Part shown: one piece after another, positions 23,371 to 35,198 of the stretch | Layout of the letters: each line of letters begins with the position of its first letter | Position numbering within the stretch: the first letter of the stretch is position 1 | From: Archegozetes longisetosus | Taxonomy: Eukaryota > Arthropoda > Arachnida > Sarcoptiformes > Trhypochthoniidae | NCBI GenBank assembly: GCA_018873245.2 | Contig: JAEMBT020000009.1 | Span: forward strand, 7,017,288-7,081,287 | DNA: 64,000 nucleotides | Reading direction: 5' to 3' | Notes under the pieces: generated by a model | What the model was told of the DNA's origin: nothing | Databases searched by the model: none | What the model saw: only the letters and a program-made list of their open reading frames with translations | Position numbers and translations under genes: made by a program

Positions 23371-24252
23371 AATTTTAAAACCTAATACCTTTCTAAAATT
23401 GGGAGAAAAATAATTAAATTTTCTAAGTGAATACTTATTTGATTTTATTAGCTGTGTAAATAATGGATATTAAGAAAAACAAATTAGTCGAAACACATTC
23501 TTATAATTACTTGGATATTTCAGTAAAAGATGAAAATATTTATAAGACAGAAAATTTATAGTTTATTCATAAAAGTAGTTTCTAGATTTTATGATTTATC
23601 AATTAACAAAATTATTCTAGATGAAATAAAATTTGAATTCGTATTACGAAATCTTCAGATTTAAGATACTACATGGTTTAACAAGATCTTATACAAGGGA
23701 GTACACCTAAAACTACCGATGATGTGAGCATATCAAACAGTTATCTTTAAAATGCTTCACTAATGCTTTCAAGGTTATCGTTTTATTAACGTTTGCTATG
23801 AAATACGGCTCATATTTTAAAAGAATTACAATTCAGATCTATTTTGTTTATATAAGATATGTTAAAAAACTGGTAAAGAGAGTAAGTCTTTGGGCGGAGG
23901 CCTCGAGGAGAGGACCTCATAATGCTTCAAGGTAAAGTGGGAAATTATTGGAAAGAAGTAAAAATGTTTTAATATGTGAAAACCTTTAAATATGTTTATA
24001 ACATTTTTATGTATCAATCAAACAATGAAATCACGTCTAAACCCTATGTTATATTTCTTTATTTATTTGTTACTAAATATTATTTTAAATACTTATAATA
24101 TTTAAGAAAATAAAAGATTACAATCAAACAAAGTCTAATGTTACTAAGATTTTAATAGAATATTTGTTTCAGAATTCTAGATAAATAGTTAATTTTAGTC
24201 CCCAGTTATGCGTTTAGGTTTATGAGCTCGAACCAGAACGGCATAACACTTA
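23371..24252. other. Intergenic, no gene seen
   Basis: AT-rich except for a GC-rich patch at about 23895-23930 (GGGCGGAGGCCTCGAGGAG) of unknown nature. Confidence 0.4.
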
Positions 24253-25553
24253 TTAAGATGTTTGTAGTAAAATAACTGTATAGCTCAATATGAAGGTCAA
24301 TATCTAAGGAAAAAATCGAAAATCAGTTACAATCATAAAACTTAATTCATTTTCACCGGAATCAGTGTTGTTTTTCTCAAAGCAGCAAAACCCCCAATAG
24401 TAAAACCAAAACTTCTTTCACGAGATATGTTCTTAAACAAAAGCAACTCTTTATATTCTGATTCATCCAAATCTCTTGCATTCATTTCATCCAAAACGGC
24501 ATATACTTGTTCTGACTCTTCGTGAAGTAAACCATTGATAAAACAGCTCATAACTAACTTAGTAGTTGATGCAATACATCTGAATACAAATGATCTCAAG
24601 TACGGATTCAAATAAGATTTATCTTTTATAATAGCGAATGCATAGATATTACACATAACAGCAGCGATTGTTTCTATGATGTCCAAAATCAATACCAGAG
24701 AAACAGACTTATCTAACTCATTGGTTGTATTTCGGATTCTAATCAAATGACTTTTCAATTCCACAAAATGATATGATTTTGATTCCTTTTTCTTATCTGT
24801 TATGTGTTCGACTTGAGAAAATAATATTTATTATAATACTACCAAGAATAAATTCAATAACCGAAAAAAGATTTTAGATACTTAACAATAAAACTATTGA
24901 ATACCTGAATTTGTTTGAGATTTTTGAAGAATAGATTGTTTGATTTGAATGAAATGTTCGTAGAAATGCAAAGATATAATCCATGTTAAGAATGGTATGA
25001 TCCAAACTACTATATAACTATACATTCTGAGTAATGATGAGCCTATGACTCCCAAAATTGACCATTCAGAAGGACTCGACTTATTTATTAGTCTTAAGGA
25101 TCCACTAACAATATTAAAGCAAGCCATCACTGTTAGCATCAATATATGAATTATCCATACTATAATTAATTTAATTTGGTTCTTTTTGAACTCGATTTTA
25201 TACTTATAGAAAATTTTGAAGAATTTAATGCCGTTTCTGTTCAAATACCAGAGATTTGTTGAAACTTGAATTACTTGTAATCCATAGACTAATACTGTCA
25301 TATAATAGCACATTTCTGGTACTGATTTGTAAGTTTGATTGAGTTCACGCAATCTTACGACAATTGAAAATGAATAAATGTTGAATAAAGTGATTAAAAT
25401 CAAACCGAAATATCCATAATATTTCAGATATTTATTAATATAGAGTTTATTGGCAGAGTTGATGGTAATACCGCCGAAAGTTATACTAAAAATACGGTAA
25501 AACCAAATATAAGTTTTGATTATTTTTGAAAACATTAAACCGATTTGTGGCAT
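24253..25553 (-). CDS. Gustatory receptor-like 7TM protein (subfamily II), intact, 3 exons
   Basis: Exons 24905-25553, 24357-24811 and 24253-24303 (minus); donors GTATTC and GTGAAA; phases 1 and 0; predicted 384 aa. Start MPQIGLMFSK, with the MP start also seen at 37399. Exon 1 carries IYIWFYR-like YIWFYRIFSITFGGI, LNRNGIKFFKIFYKYK and FLTWIISLHFYEHF. Exon 2 has ELDKSVSLV, NGLLHEESEQVYAVLDEMNARDLDESEYKELLLFKN and FGFTIGGFAALRKTTLIP. Exon 3 reads ILTFILSYTVILLQTS, with SY in place of NY at the TM7 motif. No defect seen. Closest local relative is the pseudogene at 5560-7690. Confidence 0.85.
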
Positions 25554-26345
25554 TTTTCATAAACAATTGGTAAACGATTGTTATTTAAGAAAATTTTCTA
25601 TTGCTCTATTATTAAATTGTTTGAAGATATATTTTTCTGGCTAAGGATCTTCGAGAACTCCTCAACATTAAAACTGATGAGACTCCGAATCCATTTTGCT
25701 ATTACTTGAATTAATGAGATTTAGAATATTGAAGTTTTCATATTAAAACACTTTATATGCATTGAGTAAATATAATTTTGAATTTGTTGAACGACAAGTC
25801 TTCAAATAGATAATTAGTTTAAGTACCCCATTGTACTGATTAAACGAGAAGAAATAAAACCTTGGCACGCATTTAGTTAATAATATATGAATACAATAGA
25901 AATCGATAAGATATTTCGCTAATATCTTTATCACAATCAACAATAATTCTTTCATTATTTAAATCGTTATATAAGATAACTATGTTTTACAAAGTATTAA
26001 ATGCTTGAATATAATTTTATCAATTATTAACGAGTAAGTCAAGTTTTAAATATATTCTAAGTATACAGTGCAAGTTGTGTGAGCGAACAGTTGTGTAGAG
26101 AGCAGTTGAGTTACGACACACTTTCAGATTAGTAAAACACTTTTAATGCGTAATTATATAAGTAGAGCGACCACACATTCAAATAAGTTTAAACTTAACG
26201 ATTGTTACTTTATGTTTAAAATATCAAGTATTTTATCTCACATTTACAAATACTAATGTATGAAAGTAGGGTGTAAATAAAAGCATTTAAATTGAAAAAT
26301 AAGTCTTAAATTGTCTATTGAAATCATATTGAAAATAAAATATAG
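25554..26345. other. 5' flank of GR and AT-rich intergenic DNA
   Basis: 25554-25700 is shared with 5560-5703 (the flank of the + strand pseudogene). Nothing else recognised. The ORF at 25743-25955 (minus, 70 codons) has no supporting features. Confidence 0.4.
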
Positions 26346-26353
26346 TAATAATA

Positions 26354-26590
26354 ATGACTACAACTAAAAGAGTTAAAAAGAATTTCTAACTTTAAAGTAA
26401 AACTTGAAATCATTAAGAAAGTTGATAAAAATACAGAAACAGCTCAAAGTTCCTGTAATAAAAAAAAGTGGGTAAAACTGAGATACAAGCAACTTTAAAA
26501 CCAAAAGATGAATATCTTAAAGCTAAAGAAGAGTTGTTTTCATCAAAAAGATGTATTACGTGCGGCGACATTGATAAGTAATTAAATTAA
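26354..26590 (+). pseudogene. Pogo/CENP-B-type transposase N-terminal relic
   Basis: MTTTKRVKKNF, then after a frameshift LKVKLEIIKKVDKNTETAQ, resembles the KRKR..LS...KLEIIKKVDKG start of pogo/Tigger transposases. The rest is degraded. No ends were identified with certainty. Confidence 0.5.
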
Positions 26591-26639
26591 GAATTAATTA
26601 AAAACTAAAAAAAATCATAAAATTACTAATTTTACAAAA

Positions 26640-27365
26640 AATTTCCATATACTTGGGTTAATTTAACCTTTTCTCTAGAGACCTAATTCTAATCCCCAAA
26701 ACGGTGCCCTGAGCACAAATCCAGTGGGTTAGCATCTAATCTGTCCCGAGCTCTCATAGAATTGTGTATAGGACACCAGTACCTAAATGGACACCATTAA
26801 ACTTTAAGAGATTAAAATTTAGTCAATTACCAGTATTTCTATAGAGCTTTTGTAGCAGAGATTGTTAATTCAAATTATTTATAAAATTATAAACATACGA
26901 TTCATCTTTTGTAAGATATGGCTCAAAATTTTTAAATCTATGCATTCGCAACAAGTTGATTAAAACTTCATGATTTTACTTTACTTACTGATTATCTTAT
27001 ATTTGAAAGTTAGTAAAACTTCTATGTATTTAACCAACTAATATTGACCGTTGCAATACCTTAGCCAATGGTTACCACGCCTTGTATTCTTCACAACGGC
27101 TAAAAGGCGTTAGCTTTGAGAAAAGATAAATGGGATCCTCTCACTCTAACTCCTACTTTTGAACCGTTCGGTTCAGTTATTTTATTTTTAATTTTATTTT
27201 AGATAATTATTTGAATAACATTTCGATAAAGCATTTTTTAAAATACCGAGCTATACATATTAAAATACTCAATAACGAAAACCCAACGGCCACTTAAGCT
27301 GCCGTGACAAAAGTATAAGGTATTAGACCCCCAATGAATCGGGACTTTACAAGTTTTATCAATAA
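26640..27365. other. Non-coding with a dispersed repeat copy
   Basis: 26680-26730 is the second copy of the CTAATCCCC / CCTGAGCACAAATCCAGTG repeat. The rest holds nothing recognised; 27060-27150 is slightly less AT-rich. Confidence 0.3.
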
Positions 27366-27369
27366 AAGA

Positions 27370-27450
27370 ACAAATACTATTTGTAGCAATATATGAAATA
27401 TCCATATAATTAGTATGATATGATTCTTTTTAAACTGTCATCTTCAAGTT
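27370..27450 (-). pseudogene. GR exon 1 fragment (subfamily II)
   Basis: ATGAAATATCCATATAATTA followed by ATGATATGATTCTTTTTAAA resembles the IWICHIL / KKNQI part of the gene at 36085-37399. Only about 80 bp is detectable. Confidence 0.35.
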
Positions 27451-28282
27451 ACATGTTTAATTTGATACAGAATTTCTCTAATAAGTTTTACTCTTTTCAT
27501 TATTGAAAAAATCCTTTCTCATTCAATGGTTAGTGAAATTTCCACAAATTCAATTTCTGGTATTTAGTTACTGAAATCAAGTTTCTCATAAACATCGAAT
27601 ATCTACTATTTTGAAATAACAATTCAAAGTTTCAGAATTAAGGTTCAAATTATCTTGATTTCATTTTTATTGGGTGTCATAAGGTTTCATGATTTCAAAA
27701 TACACAAAATGTATAGATTTAAACAACGTGTTTGTATAAAAGACTTTCAATAAGATTAAAAAGTAAATTGCACAGTATAAATCAACTGCTTTCAATCAAG
27801 CTACCGAAATGATACTTAATTGCAATGCATGAAAGTTTGCGTTTTAAACCAATCCAAAAATACACTAAAAGACACTAAACAAGCTTTCGTTGAGGAAGTA
27901 ATAACGCTAAAGCCATTTTGCGATTTGATTTACTCATTAAGAAAATTGTCAGCTTTTATTTAGTCTAAATGATTTAATTTTAATAATATAAAAATTGAAT
28001 TTAATAAGTAATTAGATAAAAGATTTACAAACATTGATTATAGAATATTATACTAAAGATAACTAATAATTCAATTAAACTATTGTTTTCTCTATTTTTC
28101 CGCTGTTTTAACTTAAAAAATAGAAACTTTTTCCAATACATGATCGTTTATAACGAGTTTCGGATATAACGAGTCGTTTCTCTGGTCTCGAAGACTCGTT
28201 ATAAACGTCATTGCCTGTATATTTATGACTGGAGAAATAAAGACTTTTAGTATTGAAAAGATTAATCAACGAAGAACACAAT

Positions 28283-29725
28283 TTAATCTTTATGGATTAA
28301 CATCATCATATAATCAAAAATAGCCAAAGCAGATAATCCCAACCACATGCCTAACAAACCACCAAAGTTACAAAAAAATGTAATCCATGTCATTTCTGGT
28401 AGGTGTTGAATAACTTGATCAGGAAGAGGGCTCGGTAGCACATGGATAAAAGTTTCTTTAGCCCTTGGAGAAGATGGAAATGGTTTTTCATTTTTCGAAT
28501 CAAACTGATACAATTGTGAAACACAATCTTTTTGACATTTTTCTTCACAAATCGATCTCACTTTATATATATTCTTATGCATACATTTTAAAGATTTATC
28601 TAATTTACCAGTTTTATCATATGTCGGACAAAACTTGTCAGATCTTATTTCACTGAAAAATTCTTTTCTCATTAAAAATGCTGTGTGATAAACACATTGG
28701 TTGGCACATCTTTTTTCAATGCCACTAAAAATGCATTTACCCAAACAGTCAGTTCTCAACTTCTCATCACTTTTATCATCCAAATCATAATTTCGACAAT
28801 TTGTCTTATAGTTTGGTTCCAATAATCTTGTTTCAATTCTTGAGAAAAATACATTGTGATATTTTCCGGAAGACAATTTGATGAAATTTCGTAGCCATAC
28901 TTCAGGAATGGAGTTGTATGAGTGCATTGAAAATTGCAATAAATTTGAATCATATATACCAGATGGAAACCAATTTTTATTATGATTTATTTTAATAAGT
29001 ATGTGGTACAAGTTCATTTTGAATTCTCTCCATTTTTTATTCAAATCACTGAAAAATGTATAGCATTTATATCCATTAGTAGTAGGCATCACAGCTAATG
29101 ATTCTATAGGGTTAGGATCATAAACAGTTGTATCTTCTGTCGATTCGACATCACTTGTACTCTGAACTGTTCCTTTAGCTACGACTTCTATAGAAAACCC
29201 AGTTTGGCTTTCTATATTAAATCCATACGCCTTATATAAAGCATTTGCAAATTTATTATCGGATCTCTCAGGAAATCGAAACGGGATACTCAAGTTGTCA
29301 AACAAGTCATAAACTGGTATTTCAAATTGTTTATTGAGTGAAAGTATATCTTTAAGATATATATTGTTAAGATTTTCTACCAGAGTTTTATTGTCGAAGT
29401 CTGTATCATTCATATTATTGATTTTACTCTGGTATTCTTCATAAATATTTTCCACTTCTGGATATAGTTTTGCCAATTTTTCCATTGATACAAATGATGG
29501 ATAACAGATAGTAATTGCTGGCAGTTTACTTGATTTAATTTTTTCAAATCTAATATCAACCAATGTCTGTCCACTTCTAAATTGTGAAACAAGTTTTAAT
29601 ACTTGAAAAATCAGACCAGAAATACAAAGCACCAGAATAATTATTCTTAAGCTGAATTCTATTTTAATCGAAGTTTTTATCACTCGATATCTTTCCACAA
29701 AAATATCAGAAAGTTTTGGAGCCAT
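28283..29725 (-). CDS. Degenerin/ENaC-family sodium channel subunit, single exon
   Basis: 480 aa, uninterrupted. Short cytoplasmic N-terminus with TM1 at about residues 25-46 (LRIIILVLCISGLIFQVLKL). The post-TM1 motif KLPAITICYP (67-76) corresponds to FPAVTIC of the family. A large extracellular loop has a Cys-rich part (NCRNYD, DCLGKC, RCANQCVYH, CEEKCQKDC). TM2 is at about 448-476, with GLS (463-465) at the selectivity-filter position. The family forms trimeric amiloride-sensitive channels in the plasma membrane, used in arthropods for mechanosensation, osmosensing and contact chemosensation. No intron is seen; the start at 29725 is the only ATG preceding TM1. The intronless state and inverted transposon ends outside it suggest retro- or transposon-mediated placement, which is inference. 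Ligand and cell type unknown. Confidence 0.9.
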   Translation of the reverse strand: MAPKLSDIFVERYRVIKTSIKIEFSLRIIILVLCISGLIFQVLKLVSQFRSGQTLVDIRFEKIKSSKLPAITICYPSFVSMEKLAKLYPEVENIYEEYQSKINNMNDTDFDNKTLVENLNNIYLKDILSLNKQFEIPVYDLFDNLSIPFRFPERSDNKFANALYKAYGFNIESQTGFSIEVVAKGTVQSTSDVESTEDTTVYDPNPIESLAVMPTTNGYKCYTFFSDLNKKWREFKMNLYHILIKINHNKNWFPSGIYDSNLLQFSMHSYNSIPEVWLRNFIKLSSGKYHNVFFSRIETRLLEPNYKTNCRNYDLDDKSDEKLRTDCLGKCIFSGIEKRCANQCVYHTAFLMRKEFFSEIRSDKFCPTYDKTGKLDKSLKCMHKNIYKVRSICEEKCQKDCVSQLYQFDSKNEKPFPSSPRAKETFIHVLPSPLPDQVIQHLPEMTWITFFCNFGGLLGMWLGLSALAIFDYMMMLIHKD

Positions 29726-30845
29726 AGAAAACTCAATTAGAGCTAGCTAAAAGTGTTTTGAAAAATTTTCCAAAATTTTATGGTTCAGGTTGAAAAAGTG
29801 TTTGCTCTGCTATAACTACTGTTGGCTCATTTATGTAAAATCAAGAATAATAAGAATCAATAATCGTTTTAGAAAGTTATTAAATCGAGAACATTGAAAA
29901 ATTGTTGCTATTATTTGCTTACAAGGGAGGGGCCAAGATTGTTATTTTTAATTTTGGTGAAATTATTTTTATGACATCTATTTGAGTAAGAAAAATATTT
30001 TCGCCCATTTTAGCTGCCAATATTAACATTTGGGCGAGTAATGTAACTTTAAAGATTTGTTTATTATCATCGCCATTTGCACTTGGACCTGTAAAATTGA
30101 TTGATCCGATGTAAAGCAATCGGATTTTCATCAGCTCTTCTGCTCAAACAAGTCACTTTGATTGGTTCAGGATCTTTAGATCGACCAACTTTTGTAACTC
30201 TATCCACCATTTTGTTGATCATTTATCGAAAATTTTTTGTCAAGAAATTTAAACAAAAGTTTATTCAAATTCTTCCATTGCACCTAAAGACAGCTTTTGT
30301 GAAGCTTTAATCTTTTTTTCAAACAAAACATGTATTTTTTCTTTAAGTTAATGAAAAAATTTGAACTTTATAAAAATAATTCTATAAGATCACTTAAGTG
30401 ATTGTGATATAAAGAATTTAAGTATTGATAGTATTTAAGTATTGATTTAAGTTTGAGCCGTTTTCTCCAGTATTATTGTAGGTCGTATTCGCTAGTAATC
30501 TGTAAGTATTATCGAACCTGAACTTTTCATCTAATTCTGAGTTTTATGTTTCTGTATAACCATGGCTTTACTACGGACTAGGAGCAGTATTATTGCAAAA
30601 TCATTCTCATGTTTCCGTTAAGGTTAAGTAATATTAATAAAGACTAAATTTAGCTAAGAAGAATTAAAGACTAATTAATGCTTTATAAAGTATTATCATA
30701 GAGAGTGACTTCAAAAATTTATCAAACACTAATTCGCAGTAAATTCTAATGAGTAATTTAAGAACGAGTAATAATTAATAATTTAGGTCGTTTTAAGTTT
30801 AATCAATTTGGTATAACTTTTATGATTCAGTCCAGTGGACGTACC
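29726..30845. other. ENaC upstream region; two short ORFs of doubtful value
   Basis: On the minus strand an open stretch starts MVDRVTKVGRSKDPEPIKVT (about 30210 down) and overlaps a second one at 29919-30131 containing SINFTGPSANGDDNK and AKMGENIFLTQIDV. Its composition is protein-like and the two frames look like a broken gene fragment, but the family was not recognised. The rest is AT-rich. Confidence 0.3.
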
Positions 30846-30847
30846 GA

Positions 30848-31108
30848 TTAATACCAAGTCCATCGATTAATATCATCATATGAATCATCTTCAAAGCAAA
30901 TAGCTTCATCAACAGATTCAGAAGATAATAAAACCAAAAATGTTTCTACTTCCATATTAGTTTCAAATGCATTTACGGCGCTTTCAATTACATCAAATAG
31001 TTGTTGACTCAATTCGCGGTCTTCGAGAGAATATTTGGTAACTTCATTACCGTACTTTTCTGAAATGTTATCAATCAATAGCTTACTAACATTTATAGGA
31101 TTAATCAT
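30848..31108 (-). CDS. Small acidic ORF, hypothetical
   Basis: 86 codons, starting MINPINVSKLLIDNISEKYG and ending DDINRWTWY. It is acidic, with no signal peptide or membrane segment, and composition unlike random AT-rich DNA. It lies between the ENaC gene and the Tc1 transposase relic, inside the TIR-bounded region. It might be an exon of a degraded gene or part of the transposon. Family not recognised. Confidence 0.3.
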   Translation of the reverse strand: MINPINVSKLLIDNISEKYGNEVTKYSLEDRELSQQLFDVIESAVNAFETNMEVETFLVLLSSESVDEAICFEDDSYDDINRWTWY

Positions 31109-31317
31109 GTTTAAGTTATTAATAATTTAGTGAACATTAAGGCAAATAAAAATTAAGTCGAATAATTAAAGCACTTAAAACAAACAGTAATCGCAGGTCA
31201 CTGAGAAGGTATCAAGTCAGCTAATGGTTAAATTGTTAAGATTTTAAGCCCTAATCTTTGCTACTGATTTTGTATATCTTACCAGAGGAGGTCTTATGTT
31301 GAGAATATTTGTTAACT

Positions 31318-32200
31318 TTACTTAATTTTTTTGCTTAAAATTTCAAATAAGTTCTCAATAGGGTTACAGTCTGGGTTATATGGCGGATAACTGATAACCC
31401 GATCCATCCAAAACCGGAGAACCAAATAAGTCATAAATCGGTAACCCATATGAATCAGATTATTATCGCGAAGTATATGGAAATTATTGCCAGGAACAGA
31501 CCATTCAGTGTATGAAATTACGTGATTCTCAAGAAAATTGACATTGGTCAGAATTAAAATTTCCATCTGAGCGAAAAAGTGATCCTAATCTAGCCCAGGA
31601 GAAACAGGCGCAGCACGTAACTGAGCTCCATCCCTAATTATGAACCATTAAAATATTTTTTGGGTCTTCACGGGTGCCCATAGTTCTAACCTAAAGCTAT
31701 CCCTTTGTCCTGCGTCAAACTAAATTCATCCAAAGAGATAGTTCCTCAAATCCTGTTTGCAGATACAATATTCTCTTCTACTATCTCGATTCTTTTCTGC
31801 TTTATATTTCCGGTGAGACGAGACCTTTTAGCCATAATTTGCGATCTTAATCCATTTTCTAGAAATTATGGATAATTTTGAAAATTCCGAAATTACCCAA
31901 ATAAAAAATTCTCCTGAATTATCAATAATTGTCAATCTATTTCCAGAAATACTGAAAATTATGCGAACCTGATAAATCTCGGAATTGCCTAATAGTCTGT
32001 GATGGATTGTTGGATAGGAGACATTGATTCACATATTTAATTCTTCTCTAATTTTATTCGTAATTGCTTCGATAGTGCTGTATTTATGAAAAAAAACGTC
32101 CAGCTTCGATAATGCGTTCGTCTTCTTCTTTAGTGGCTTTTTTCTTTCTTCCACTTTTACGTCTTGACTCAATGTTTCGATCTCGGAGATAATGATGACC
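31318..32200 (-). pseudogene. Tc1/mariner-type transposase relic
   Basis: The N-terminal piece near 32100-32160 reads KSGRKKKATKEEDERIIEAG. The catalytic part near 31730 reads SLDEFSLTQDKG (first Asp). The part at 31318-31566 reads NNFHILRDNNLIHMG, then YPPYNPDCNPIENLFEIL (second Asp and Glu motifs). Several stops and frameshifts interrupt it. It matches the DD34E architecture in order and spacing but is not functional. Confidence 0.7.
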
Positions 32201-32666
32201 AATGTTTGAGAATATTCTCTGAGAGTACGTCACTTCTGCGGCTATTATGTGTCATTGGGCACACTGTCCTAAACGCCATACTATGAGACAACGCTGTCTT
32301 ATACTAAGCCGCGGTATTTTTTTATAATTTTAATGATATTTACTGAAACTAAATTTGGATATTTTTGTATTTGTTCTCAAAAATATATTTTATTATTGAC
32401 TATACAAAACAAACAATATTCGCATGCCTTTTTATATATAATACAGTTTTATGATAGCAAGTGTTGCGAGCCTTTATTAAAGATGACGTCAGCGTTTTTG
32501 CGCGCCAGATACAACAGATATTATTTGTAAATAAATGTTTGTATTATTTATTTTGCTATTAGATAGGTTTACCTGTATTTTTTGAATTAGTCTAAAATGT
32601 AAGCTTTCATGTATTGAAATAAAGTGTCATTTCGTCTGCTTGATTAAAAGTAATTGATTTATACCA

Positions 32667-33721
32667 TGCTTTAATTTGATTTGTTAAATGTTTAAAATAA
32701 TGATAAAATTACTGTCTCTAAATCAAGTTTAAGTCTCTCTTTCCAGTCTTCACAACATTTGAATGTAAAGAATTCTAATGCCTACAGACCTAGACTTAAA
32801 TGTTCAAAAATCTTTGTGGGACCGGACACGTCGGCTCGACTATAATTATGACTGTGAATTTTACAGATCCTCTACAATTGATCGCGAGTTGTGGTTCGAC
32901 TGCCAATAGAACTTCCTTTTGTAATCTTTAATTAGCATTTTGTGACTATCAATCATTAATCTTCAATTTTAATCTCTATAAAGTAAATAATTAAAATGAA
33001 CTTTGTTTAAAAAAGTTATTAATTTTTTTACTATGACAGGACAGCCTACCTTAAGCAATTGCGTATGTACAAAGACTTTTGACCTCATGGATCGATTGCA
33101 AATATAAAGTCATATAGGCTAGAATATTAAAATTTTTGGCTCGTATAGTTCCGTAGAAAAAAATTAAAACATTGTTCCCAATTGGTTTTAGAAATGATCT
33201 ATTTCTATATTTAAGTTATAGAGACCATTTGGAATTATGATTTTTATTTTAGATCATCTAAATAATCTAAACATTAACTTAAGCACTGAAAATATTTGAA
33301 TATTTACTCTTGATTCAGTTATATACAAATCTGTATTTTAATTTCTATTGAAATACATATGTGAGATTACATTCATATTTTTTGTATAATTGTTGTCTCA
33401 ATTGGTTAATTGAATAAAGACAATGAATGACAGGTCTTAAAAATATATTCGTTTACGTAGATTAAAATATTAATAATATTAGTAGATATAAAACAAAGCC
33501 GTATGGGAAATAAATAGCTAATTAGAGAGAGTATTAATACAGAAATGGTCAAAATATTCATAAATTAGATTTAGAATTTATTTTATACAGCTATTTATTC
33601 TGCCACAAAATAGCATAAAGAATTTATTTATTTTAGTACAAACTAAAGATACGTATGAATCGATTAATAATTCTCAATAAACTTTTAATATGCTAATATT
33701 TTGCTCATTCTTAAAGTCCAG
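32667..33721. other. Intergenic, no gene seen
   Basis: AT-rich sequence between the TIR-bounded unit and exon 3 of the next GR. No repeats or ORFs recognised. Confidence 0.4.
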
Positions 33722-34995
33722 CTATATATTCGATCGAGCAGTTTGTAATAGAATAACCGTATAGTTCAGTGTGAATGAGAAAATCTGTAAAGTTTCAGAG
33801 AAATCAGTCTTAATTCTTATACAGAGAACTAGAATTTAGTACCGCAATCAAAGTAGTTTTTCTCAGATCAGCATAACCTCCAATTGTGAAACCGAATCTC
33901 ATTTCGCGAGAAGCGTTTTTAAACATAAGCCATTCTTTATATTCCAATTTACCCAAATCTCGAGTATTCATATCATCTAAAACAGCATAAACTTTATCAG
34001 ACTCTTCGTGCACTAATCCATTAATGTGACAACTAATAATCAATTTGATCGCCGAAGTAATGCTATTAAAAGCCAATAATCTCGATTGCTCTTTAATGAA
34101 AGAGTTTCGTTCTGATATGGCGAACAAATAGATATTGAACATTATTGAAATCATAGTCTCTGTTATATCTAATTTGACGATCCATGAAATCGATTGATCC
34201 AAACTGTAAATTGTATTGCGCAATTTAATAAATCTGCTTTTTAGATTCATGAGTGGACAAATATTTTGTGATGAATTTTCTCTTGAGATAATTTTCAAAT
34301 ACGAATTCCCTTTGAATGGGAAAAATCAAATGAAATAACAATCACAAGATTATTCTATTTCAAAAATTACTTGAATTTCTGTTTATTTCTTTGACGAGAT
34401 CCAGTCTCAAACTTTGCAAACATTCATAGAAATATATTGAAGTGACATAAGTCAGGAATGAAATGACCCAAACAGTTATGAAAACACAGATTTGAAACAT
34501 GATTACCATAATATGGAATAACAGATTTGTTATTTGAAAAAAATTTGTAGAAAAGTTTTCATAAGATACCATTAATATGGGTAGTATTATATGAGCGATC
34601 CATACAATAAATAGTTTGATCTGATTCTTATTCACATCCATTTGATAGAAAATTTCGTAAAACTTAATTCCAAATAAATTTGCATAAAGTACATTAGCGA
34701 TCGCATGAATACATCGCAATAAATGCACTCCACCTGCTATAAAACAAATTAAAATCAAATCTGGCTTATTGTATAGTAAAACCACTTGTGATGAGTTTCC
34801 TATTGTATAGAAACTAAGTGTAATCCAACTTATGACAAAAAATGCACCAAAATATGCATAATATTTAAGATATCGATTGATATAAAGTTTGCCGTTTGAG
34901 TCATATACTATTCCACCAAAAGGAATACAAAATAAACGATAAAACCAAATGTAAATCTTGACTATTAATGAAATTTTCTTATGAATTAACGCCAT
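33722..34995 (-). CDS. Gustatory receptor-like 7TM protein (subfamily I), intact, 3 exons
   Basis: Exons 34371-34995, 33843-34309 and 33722-33784 (minus); donors GTAATT and GTACTA; phases 1 and 0; predicted 384 aa. Start MALIHKKISLIVKIYIWFYR. Exon 1 includes GGIVYDSNGKLYINRYLKYY and FLTYVTSIYFYECL. Exon 2 has SLDQSISWIVKLDITETMISI, NGLVHEESDKVYAVLDDMN and FGFTIGGYADLRKTTL. Exon 3 is IFSFTLNYTVILLQTARSNI. No disruption. The 3' end is almost the same as in the copies at 1751-3021 and 20755-22023. The subfamily II GR at 36085-37399 lies about 1.1 kb upstream on the same strand. Confidence 0.86.
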
Positions 34996-35117
34996 GATCT
35001 TGAAAATAAATTTTCATGAATTTACAGTCTGTTTGATTGAAGCACACTCTTCATTCCATTTTATTCGTAAAACTGGTATTTTCACAGCCTAAAAATGTTA
35101 TTTTATTTCTACATTTA

Positions 35118-35198
35118 TCTACAAACTGATGTGAGTAAATTAATTAAATATAATGTATGTAATATTTGTCACTTGACATGTGTTTTATATTTCTTTCC
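35118..35198 (-). promoter_or_regulatory. Conserved GR upstream block (gene 33722-34995)
   Basis: CTACAAACTGATG, AATTAATTAAATATAATG, AATATTTGTC and ACTTGACATGTGTTTTATAT; 125-205 bp before the ATG at 34995. Confidence 0.5.

Larger units (their letters stand above)
27773..32666. mobile_element. Candidate TIR-bounded unit enclosing the ENaC gene
   Basis: 27773-27870 (CAGTATAAATCAACTGC, then GAAATGATACTTAATTG) is repeated inverted at 32570-32666 (inverted reading GGTATAAATCAATTACT, then GAAATGACACTTTATTT), about 80 percent alike by eye over roughly 100 bp. The left end continues to match the right half of the MITE at 4841-5232, and the right end matches its left half down to about 32240. A Tc1-type transposase relic (31318-32200) sits next to the right end. 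So both ends of one transposon family bracket 4.9 kb that includes an intact channel gene. The outermost bases lack a clean TA duplication. Two separate insertions are possible. Confidence 0.45.

Noticed and set aside
23895-23930. GC-rich patch as a structured RNA gene
   Set aside because: Too short, and no cloverleaf, cleavage or promoter signals could be identified.
28140-28215. Opposed ATAACGAGT words just 3' of the ENaC gene as a terminator or pogo-type TIR pair
   Set aside because: The words are short and their partner ends were not found; a pogo relic at 26354 is separated by a GR fragment, so no element could be delimited.
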